From Desulfobulbus sp. (GTDB lineage Bacteria; Pseudomonadota; Gammaproteobacteria; Burkholderiales; Rhodocyclaceae), in contig WQUQ01000120.1 of NCBI GenBank assembly GCA_009782025.1, positions 1 to 5,581 on the forward strand: a stretch of 5,581 nucleotides of DNA, read 5' to 3'. Below the pieces are notes generated by a model, which was not told where the DNA came from, did no database searches, and saw only the letters and a program-made list of their open reading frames with translations. Position numbers and translations under genes: made by a program. Positions within the stretch are counted from its first letter, which is position 1. Each line of letters starts with the position of its first letter. Shown here in pieces: positions 1-5,581 of this stretch.

Positions 1-2
1 AT

Positions 3-118
3 CAAGTATTGAACGAAGACACGTCATTGCGAGGGGCGTAGCCCCGCAGCAATCCAGGCAGCGGATGGATTGCCGCGGCACTTCGTGCCTCGCAATGACG
101 GTGGTTTTTCAATACCTG
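3..118. repeat. Composite palindromic repeat (REP/MITE-like, cloverleaf fold)
   Basis: Nested inverted repeats are visible. An outer pair, 3-13 and 108-118, matches at 10 of 11 positions. Inside it a perfect 13-bp pair, CGTCATTGCGAGG at 22-34 and its complement at 88-100, encloses three smaller stems: GGGGC/GCCCC with loop GTA (33-45), GCAATCCA/TGGATTGC (49-56 with 66-73), and GGCAC/GTGCC with loop TTC (77-89). The 33-34 and 88-89 bases can pair in either the large or the small stem. The layout is that of a short non-autonomous palindromic element. Elements with the ends GTCATTGCGAGG and CCTCGCAATGAC are, from general knowledge, dispersed in many bacterial genomes. There is no coding capacity. 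A related, more degenerate copy begins near 5488. Confidence 0.85.
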
Positions 119-238
119 GTTGCCTGGTCCATAGTCATTTCAATTCGTAATCTGGAATCCGATCAGACAGATGGAAACGGGCGCGGACTGGAAGGGTGAT
201 GAACTGGTGGCCTGCACATCCACGCCATCACACCTGAG
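119..238. other. Intergenic stretch without recognisable gene
   Basis: Between the palindromic repeat and the toxin-antitoxin promoter I see no reading frame with a plausible ribosome site or protein family and no strong hairpin. A short direct repeat CCTGGT occurs at 115-120 and again at 124-129. Base composition is mixed. It could be decayed sequence brought in with the neighbouring elements, but nothing identifies it. Confidence 0.5.
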
Positions 239-247
239 TGTTATAAT
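239..247 (+). promoter_or_regulatory. Extended -10 promoter of the toxin-antitoxin operon
   Basis: TGTTATAAT at 239-247 is a perfect extended -10 (TGnTATAAT). No good -35 hexamer lies 16-18 bp upstream, which fits the extended -10 class. Transcription would start near 254, giving a leader of about 24 nt before the antitoxin start at 278. Confidence 0.7.
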
Positions 248-276
248 GTTGCTAACAAAATATGAAAGGGCAACAT
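246..276. promoter_or_regulatory. Inverted repeat overlapping promoter and RBS, candidate TA operator
   Basis: ATGTTGC at 246-252 and GCAACAT at 270-276 form a perfect 7-bp inverted repeat with a 17-bp spacer. The left arm touches the -10 box and the right arm lies just after the ribosome site GAAAGGG (264-270). Phd/YefM antitoxins typically repress their own operon by binding palindromes at the promoter, so this is a natural operator candidate. That role is inferred from position. An mRNA hairpin is less likely because the left arm lies at or before the predicted transcription start. Confidence 0.4.
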
Positions 277-277
277 C

Positions 278-532
278 ATGGAACATACAACCGTCACCAG
301 TCGGCAATTCGTCCATAACGTCAGCGCCGCCAAGCGGATGGCGCGGCAATGCCCTGTATTCATTACCGATCGGGGCAAGCCTGCCTTTGCCTTGCTGAGT
401 ATTGAGGCGTATCGGCGTATGGCAAACCCTGGCGGGCAGAGCATCGTTGATTTGTTGGCGATGCCGGAAGCGGAGGATTTGGCGTTTGACATCAAGCCAA
501 TCAAACTAGGGCTGCGTGAGCTGGAGGTTTGA
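278..532 (+). CDS. Type II antitoxin, Phd/YefM family
   Basis: This 84-residue protein has the plan of Phd/YefM antitoxins: an N-terminal DNA-binding part (about residues 1-50) and a short acidic C-terminal tail that usually wraps the toxin (about 54-84). Family marks are SRQF near residue 8, SAAKRMA near 16-22, PVFITDRGKPAFALLS at 26-41 and the helix IEAYRRM at 42-48. The start at 278 follows GAAAGGG with 7 bp spacing and an extended -10 promoter just upstream. The stop codon overlaps the toxin start by one base (TGATG), the usual translational coupling in such pairs. The expected role is to neutralise the PIN toxin and to repress the operon with it. The gene is AT-richer than the pan and nor genes, which suggests horizontal acquisition. 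The family is confident; the exact subfamily is not. Confidence 0.9.
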   Translation: MEHTTVTSRQFVHNVSAAKRMARQCPVFITDRGKPAFALLSIEAYRRMANPGGQSIVDLLAMPEAEDLAFDIKPIKLGLRELEV

Positions 533-957
533 TGTATCTCCTGGATACCAATGTTCTGTCTGAACTTCGTAAAGCGCCAGCAACGCGAAGCCCACAAGTG
601 ACGGCTTGGGCGACAGCGCAGAATAAGGAAATTCTATTTATCAGCGTGGTGTCGCTCATGGAAATTCGGCGCGGCATTGTCAAGCTGGAGCAACGCGGCG
701 ATGCGGTTCAGGCGGCGATGCTGACGCGCTGGCTTCACCAGCACATTCTCCCTGCTTTTTCAGGCCGCATTTTCAGCATTGATCCGGCGACAGCCCTGCG
801 TGCGGCGGAATTGCCGTGGTCAGCACCCAATGACTACCGCGACGCGCTGATTGCAGCAACAGCGTTGACGCATGGCATGACGGTGGTCAGCCGCAACATC
901 AAGGATTTTGCCGCCACAGGCGCAAAACTGCTGAACCCATGGGAAGTCACACCTTAA
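532..957 (+). CDS. PIN-domain ribonuclease toxin, VapC/FitB-like
   Basis: The 141-residue product covers the normal length of a single-domain PIN toxin. Acidic active-site positions are all present: D5 in LLDTNVLSEL, E44 in SLMEIRRG, D104 in YRDALIAATAL, and the C-terminal SRNIKDF with N122 and D125. These residues coordinate Mg2+ or Mn2+ in the family, whose members cleave RNA, often tRNA or rRNA. The RNA target here cannot be read from the sequence. ATG at 532 is chosen because GGAGG (523-527) lies 4 bp upstream and the A is shared with the antitoxin stop; the in-frame TTG at 529 is less likely. The YRDALIA and SRNIKDF context resembles FitB-type PIN proteins. Nothing suggests truncation or loss of a catalytic residue, so the toxin is probably functional. 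No terminator follows, so transcripts may run on into panC, 69 bp downstream. Confidence 0.9.
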   Translation: MYLLDTNVLSELRKAPATRSPQVTAWATAQNKEILFISVVSLMEIRRGIVKLEQRGDAVQAAMLTRWLHQHILPAFSGRIFSIDPATALRAAELPWSAPNDYRDALIAATALTHGMTVVSRNIKDFAATGAKLLNPWEVTP

Positions 958-1011
958 ATTTGTCAATCGACCGCGCACGCCAAAATCCGCGCAAATCCAA
1001 ACAACCCTTGA

Positions 1012-1851
<840 letters not shown>

Positions 1852-1860
1852 GGCGTCGAC

Positions 1861-1890
1861 CGGCGTTCGAGCGGGGTCGAACGGGGTCGT
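1861..1890. repeat. Three 10-bp tandem units before the panD promoter
   Basis: CGGCGTTCGA, GCGGGGTCGA and ACGGGGTCGT lie head to tail at 1861-1870, 1871-1880 and 1881-1890. The core CGGGGTCG is identical in the last two (1872-1879, 1882-1889). The 10-bp period is about one helical turn and the array ends at the first base of the -35 box. A regulator site is possible but purely inferred; chance repetition in GC-rich DNA is the alternative. Confidence 0.4.
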
Positions 1891-1917
1891 TGACAGAGGG
1901 TCGATTGCCGTTACAAT
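1890..1917 (+). promoter_or_regulatory. Sigma-70 promoter of panD
   Basis: TTGACA (1890-1895, perfect -35) and TACAAT (1912-1917, one mismatch to TATAAT) are separated by 16 bp. Transcription would begin near 1924, about 26 nt before the panD start at 1950. It lies wholly in the 98-bp gap after panC, so panD can probably be expressed independently of panC. Confidence 0.75.
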
Positions 1918-1949
1918 TCGCTTCCCCGACCGCCTGGATGAGTCAAGCC

Positions 1950-2333
1950 ATGCAGAGAACGATGCTGAAATCCAAATTGCACCGCGTGACGACCACTCAC
2001 GCCGATCTGCATTACGAGGGTTCCTGCGCCATCGACGAGGATCTGCTCGACGCCGCCAATATCCACGAGTACGAGCAGATCGACATCTGGAACGTGAACA
2101 ACGGCGAACGCTTCACCACCTATGCCATCCGCGCCGAACGCGGCTCGGGCGTCATCTCGGTCAACGGCTCGGCGGCCCGCCGCGCCGCCCCCGGCGACAT
2201 CCTCATCATCGCCACCTTCGCCGCCTACAACGAAATCGAACTGGCCCGGCACGAACCGGATCTGATCTACGTCGATGCGCAGAACCGCATCACTCGCCGC
2301 GGGCACAACATTCCGGTGCAAGTCGCCGCCTGA
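1950..2333 (+). CDS. panD: Aspartate 1-decarboxylase proenzyme
   Basis: PanD decarboxylates L-aspartate to beta-alanine, the co-substrate of PanC. It is made as an inactive precursor that cleaves itself between G24 and S25, the serine becoming the catalytic pyruvoyl group. Here the YEGSC motif places G24-S25 exactly at the E. coli positions, and the active-site residues K9, R54, T57, Y58 and N72 (in SVNG) are all present. Length is 127 residues against 126 in E. coli. ATG at 1950 is preferred over the in-frame ATG at 1938 because [13 protein letters not shown] aligns with the E. coli N-terminus and gives the correct cleavage numbering; a weak GGATGAG (1936-1942) precedes it. Many bacteria need PanM/PanZ to trigger cleavage; no such gene is seen here. 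Transcription is probably driven by the promoter at 1890-1917 and stops at the hairpin at 2360-2383. Confidence 0.97.
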   Translation: MQRTMLKSKLHRVTTTHADLHYEGSCAIDEDLLDAANIHEYEQIDIWNVNNGERFTTYAIRAERGSGVISVNGSAARRAAPGDILIIATFAAYNEIELARHEPDLIYVDAQNRITRRGHNIPVQVAA

Positions 2334-2359
2334 CCGCGCCGCACCCAACGCCCTCATGG

Positions 2360-2383
2360 AAACCCGCCGCCGGCGGGTTTTTT
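2360..2383 (+). terminator. Rho-independent terminator after panD
   Basis: AAACCCGC (2360-2367) pairs with GCGGGTTT (2373-2380) around a 5-base loop, and the second arm runs into six T (2378-2383). It lies 26 bp after the panD stop and separates the pan genes from the nitroreductase gene. Confidence 0.9.
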
Positions 2384-2420
2384 CTGCCGCATCACTTTTT
2401 CAACCGAAGGAGCCTTTGCC

Positions 2421-3077
2421 ATGATCGACATCGCCCAATACGCCCGCGCCCGTTACGCGGCCAAAGCCTACGACCCGGCGCGCCAGATTCCCGCGCCGGC
2501 GGTGGAACAATTGCGCGAATTGCTGCGTTTGTCGCCCTCGTCGGTCAATTCGCAGCCCTGGCATTTCGTCGTCGCCGCAAGCGCTGAAGGCAAGGCGCGC
2601 ATCGCCAGGGCCTTGCAAGGTCCCTATGCTTACAACGCGCCCAAGATTCTCGATGCCTCGCACGTTTTCGTGTTATGCACCCGGCACACGTTGAGCGATG
2701 AACATCTCGACGCTCTCATCGAACAGGAGGCGCGCGACGGCCGCTACCCCAACCCGCCAGACCAGCCCGCCCGGCGTCAGATGCTGTTCGGCTATGCCAA
2801 TCTCCACCGCCACACGCGGCGCGACGCACAAGCCTGGATGGAAAAACAGACCTACCTCGCGCTCGGCACGCTGTTGCTCGGCGCGGCAATGCTGGAGCTT
2901 GATGCCACGCCGATCGAAGGCTTCGACAACGCCGCCCTCGACCGCGAACTGGATTTGCCGGCGCAAGGCTTCAGCAGCAGCGTGCTGGTTTCGCTCGGCT
3001 ATCACGGCGCGGACGACTTCAACGCCAGGCTGCCCAAGTCGCGTCTGCCGGCGGCGAGGTTATTTACCGATATTTGA
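2421..3077 (+). CDS. nfsB: Oxygen-insensitive NAD(P)H nitroreductase, NfsB-like
   Basis: The 218-residue protein aligns over its whole length with E. coli NfsB (217 residues), an FMN homodimer that reduces nitroaromatics, nitrofurans and quinones by two-electron steps with NAD(P)H. Marks include the N-terminal FMN region RYAAKAYD (11-18), LSPSSVNSQPWHFVVA (near 37-52), EGKARIA (56-62), LDASHVFVLC, WMEKQTYLALG, PIEGFD and the C-terminal LPKSRLP, which carries the lysine and arginine that bind the FMN phosphate. In the first motif Y and A replace the H and S of E. coli RHSTKAF. ATG at 2421 is preceded by AAGGAG (2407-2412) with 8 bp spacing. The gene follows the panD terminator by 37 bp and no clear promoter is visible, so expression may depend on read-through or an unrecognised promoter. 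The physiological substrate is unknown, and the related dihydropteridine reductase activity of the family is possible. Confidence 0.85.
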   Translation: MIDIAQYARARYAAKAYDPARQIPAPAVEQLRELLRLSPSSVNSQPWHFVVAASAEGKARIARALQGPYAYNAPKILDASHVFVLCTRHTLSDEHLDALIEQEARDGRYPNPPDQPARRQMLFGYANLHRHTRRDAQAWMEKQTYLALGTLLLGAAMLELDATPIEGFDNAALDRELDLPAQGFSSSVLVSLGYHGADDFNARLPKSRLPAARLFTDI

Positions 3078-3184
3078 TTGCCTCCGTTCCCCCGCCCCTT
3101 TCAAATTTAGCCGACATCAAAGCCGCGGCTATCCGCCCGGAAATAACATCAACCGGCCAAACAATTTCCGAAAGGGGGAAAACG
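3078..3184. other. Leader region upstream of norCB, no clear regulator site
   Basis: This 107-bp gap must hold the nor promoter unless norCB is read from nfsB. I looked for an FNR/Dnr/NnrR box (TTGAT-N4-ATCAA) and found only single half-sites: ATCAA at 3116-3120 and 3148-3152, each lacking a matching left half. A perfect 10-bp palindrome, AGCCGCGGCT, lies at 3121-3130, and CCGG occurs at 3137-3140 and 3153-3156. No terminator follows nfsB here. The norC ribosome site AAAGGGGGA is at 3171-3179. Confidence 0.5.
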
Positions 3185-3613
3185 ATGAGTGGCGCGTTCA
3201 CCAAGTCGATGGCGCGGAACATTTTCTACGGGGGGACGGTCTTCTTCTTCCTGTTGTTCCTGGCGTTGTCATTCGATACCCATTCGCAACTGCCGAAGCG
3301 GGACATGCGGGCCAATATCACGCCGCAGATCGCTCTGGGCAAGAAGCTGTGGGAAACCAATAACTGCATCGGCTGCCATACCCTGATGGGCGAAGGCGCC
3401 TATTTCGCGCCGGAACTGGGCAACGTGGTTGTCCGTTATGGCGAGGAGGGCACCAAGGCCTTCATCCAGGCCCGTCCGAAGGAAGGCATCCCGGGTCGCC
3501 GCAGCATGCCGCAGTTCAACTTCAGCGACGAGCAACTGAATGCCATCGTGGCCTTCCTGAAGCACGTCAATTCGATCAATGCCGCCAATTGGCCGCCCAA
3601 CGCCCAAGGCTGA
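3185..3613 (+). CDS. norC: Nitric oxide reductase cytochrome c subunit
   Basis: NorC is the membrane-anchored monohaem c-type cytochrome that feeds electrons to NorB during reduction of 2 NO to N2O. The 142-residue protein has a short cytoplasmic start, one hydrophobic segment at about 14-31 rich in F and L, then a periplasmic domain. The haem c site is CIGCH at 61-65, and M108 in RRSMPQF is the probable distal haem ligand. The segment LMGEGAYFAPELGNV after the haem site is typical of NorC. ATG at 3185 is chosen over the long upstream in-frame extension because AAAGGGGGA lies 5 bp before it and the N-terminus then has the normal family length. norB follows after 18 bp, forming a norCB operon. 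The hydrophobic anchor is an uncleaved signal-anchor; haem attachment needs the cytochrome c maturation system, encoded elsewhere. Confidence 0.97.
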   Translation: MSGAFTKSMARNIFYGGTVFFFLLFLALSFDTHSQLPKRDMRANITPQIALGKKLWETNNCIGCHTLMGEGAYFAPELGNVVVRYGEEGTKAFIQARPKEGIPGRRSMPQFNFSDEQLNAIVAFLKHVNSINAANWPPNAQG

Positions 3614-5008
<1,395 letters not shown>

Positions 5009-5020
5009 TAAAGCTGGATT

Positions 5021-5038
5021 GGCGGGATGAATCCCGCC
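5021..5038. repeat. Short perfect hairpin between norB and its terminator
   Basis: GGCGGGAT (5021-5028) and ATCCCGCC (5031-5038) form an 8-bp perfect inverted repeat with a 2-base centre. No T run follows, so it is not itself a terminator. The wider unit TGGCGGGATGAATCCCGCC resembles REP-type dispersed repeats of proteobacteria, from memory; copy number cannot be judged here. It may protect the norCB mRNA 3' end. Confidence 0.6.
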
Positions 5039-5045
5039 CTACGGC

Positions 5046-5077
5046 AAAAGCGCGAATCATCCGATTCGCGCTTTTTT
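5046..5077. terminator. Bidirectional rho-independent terminator between norB and DUF302 gene
   Basis: AAAAGCGCGAATC (5046-5058) pairs perfectly with GATTCGCGCTTTT (5063-5075) around the loop ATCC. On the plus strand six T follow (5072-5077); on the minus strand the four A at 5046-5049 read as T. It lies between the two convergent genes, 37 bp after the norB stop and 9 bp after the DUF302 gene stop, so it can end both transcripts. Confidence 0.92.
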
Positions 5078-5086
5078 CTTGGGCGC

Positions 5087-5470
5087 TCAACGCGCCTCGT
5101 CAATCGCCTGGCGCAGTTTTGCCTCGAACTCGTCCGCCAGCCGCGCCACTTCCGGCTGCGCCGACAGCGCGCTCAGCCAGAGCGACGGCCGAAGCAGGCC
5201 GAGCCGTGTCGCCCCATCCTCGGTGAACACGGCAATCCGCCACGGCAAGGCCAATCCCAGGCGCATGTCGCAGGCCAGCAGCCTGGCTTCCAGATGTGGG
5301 CTGGCGATGTCGAAGACGCGCAATTCCTCGTCACACTCCAGCCCGCGACTGCGCAGCGCCTCGCCGTGGTCGCGCGCTTGCAGCAAGATCAGACCGAGGC
5401 GCAGCGCGACAGCGGCCAGATCGGTAGCGGCCTCGAAGCACGATTTGTCGCTGGTAACGGTGTAGATCAT
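5087..5470 (-). CDS. DUF302 family protein
   Basis: The predicted 127-residue soluble protein matches the DUF302 family, small alpha/beta proteins of unknown function. Recognisable parts are the N-terminal strand MIYTVTSDKSCFEAATDL, the block GEALRSRGLECDEELRVFDI (about 36-55), the core DMRLGLALPWRIAVF (68-82) and GATRLGLLRP (86-95), ending in a charged helix DEFEAKLRQAIDEAR. There is no signal peptide, membrane segment or metal motif; single cysteines are at 11, 46 and 67. The start at 5470 is preferred because the family usually begins with a short M-x-Y strand and CCAGG (complement of 5479-5483) lies about 8 bp upstream. In-frame ATGs at 5494 and 5533 would add residues read from the palindromic repeat. 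The gene converges on norB and shares its terminator, so it is not in the nor operon. Function is not assignable. Confidence 0.85.
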   Translation of the reverse strand: MIYTVTSDKSCFEAATDLAAVALRLGLILLQARDHGEALRSRGLECDEELRVFDIASPHLEARLLACDMRLGLALPWRIAVFTEDGATRLGLLRPSLWLSALSAQPEVARLADEFEAKLRQAIDEAR

Positions 5471-5487
5471 CCTATCAACCTGGCAAT

Positions 5488-5581
5488 CAAGCATTGAACA
5501 TTCCCGCTGCGTCATTGCGCTACGTCGCAGCATCCATGCGGCTTGTGGATTCTGCGTACTGCGACTTCGCGCAGCATGACA
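5488..5581. repeat. Second, diverged palindromic repeat, cut by window end
   Basis: The stretch 5486-5499 (ATCAAGCATTGAAC) matches 1-14 at 13 of 14 positions, and GCGTCATTGCG follows at 5509-5519, similar to ACGTCATTGCG at 21-31. Downstream, partial inverted repeats are visible: GTCATTGCGC (5511-5520) against GCGCAGCATGAC (5569-5580, imperfect), GTCGCAG (5524-5530) with CTGCGAC (5559-5565), and ATCCA (5532-5536) with TGGAT (5546-5550). The plan is that of the element at 3-118 but with much divergence. The right outer arm lies beyond the window. It sits directly upstream of the DUF302 gene and probably contains or borders its promoter. Confidence 0.65.

Noticed and set aside
140..349. Minus-strand open frame over the toxin-antitoxin promoter
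   Set aside because: It overlaps the well-supported antitoxin and its promoter, with no recognisable domain or good ribosome site.
960..986. TTGTCA and CAAAAT as a panC promoter
   Set aside because: The spacer is only 15 bp and the -10 is poor; not strong enough to report as a feature.
3073..3120. TTTGATTG followed by ATCAA further on, as an FNR-type box
   Set aside because: The half-sites are about 40 bp apart instead of 4, so they cannot form one site.
3074..3184. N-terminal extension of NorC from TTG 3074, overlapping the nfsB end
   Set aside because: The added residues match nothing in NorC and ATG 3185 has its own ribosome site.

Overview
The window looks like chromosomal DNA of a GC-rich betaproteobacterium capable of denitrification, perhaps of the Rhodocyclales or a neighbouring group. 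That placement is an inference from the close match of the NorB, NorC, PanC and PanD proteins to proteobacterial forms, the GC-rich codon use, and the PanC variant IFVNRLQF, which I recall from betaproteobacteria. No rRNA, tRNA, CRISPR array or transposase gene is visible.

Layout, left to right. Positions 3-118 hold a composite palindromic repeat with a cloverleaf-like fold. It is followed by about 120 bp with no recognisable gene. Positions 278-957 carry a compact type II toxin-antitoxin pair, a Phd/YefM-type antitoxin and a PIN-domain (VapC/FitB-like) toxin, with a strong extended -10 promoter. This pair is visibly less GC-rich than the genes that follow and is probably acquired. Next come panC (1027-1851) and panD (1950-2333), which make pantothenate precursors for coenzyme A; panD has its own near-consensus sigma-70 promoter and ends at a strong terminator. 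An NfsB-like FMN nitroreductase gene follows (2421-3077). Then norC and norB (3185-5008) encode the two subunits of the cytochrome c-dependent nitric oxide reductase. A strong terminator, usable in both directions, separates norB from a convergent DUF302 gene (5087-5470, minus strand). The window ends inside a second, diverged palindromic repeat whose outer arm resembles that of the repeat at the left edge.

Functionally there are three groups. The toxin-antitoxin pair is self-contained. PanC and PanD act in one pathway: PanD makes beta-alanine, which PanC condenses with pantoate. NorC passes electrons through its c-type haem to NorB, which reduces NO to N2O at the cytoplasmic membrane. The nitroreductase and DUF302 genes have no demonstrated link to these groups. 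The accessory genes norQ and norD that often follow norCB are absent; the operon is closed by a terminator right after norB.

I found no convincing undescribed multi-gene system. The points most worth checking are the paired palindromic repeats at the two edges, the possible insertion of the toxin-antitoxin pair in front of panC, and the panD promoter with its 10-bp periodic repeat.
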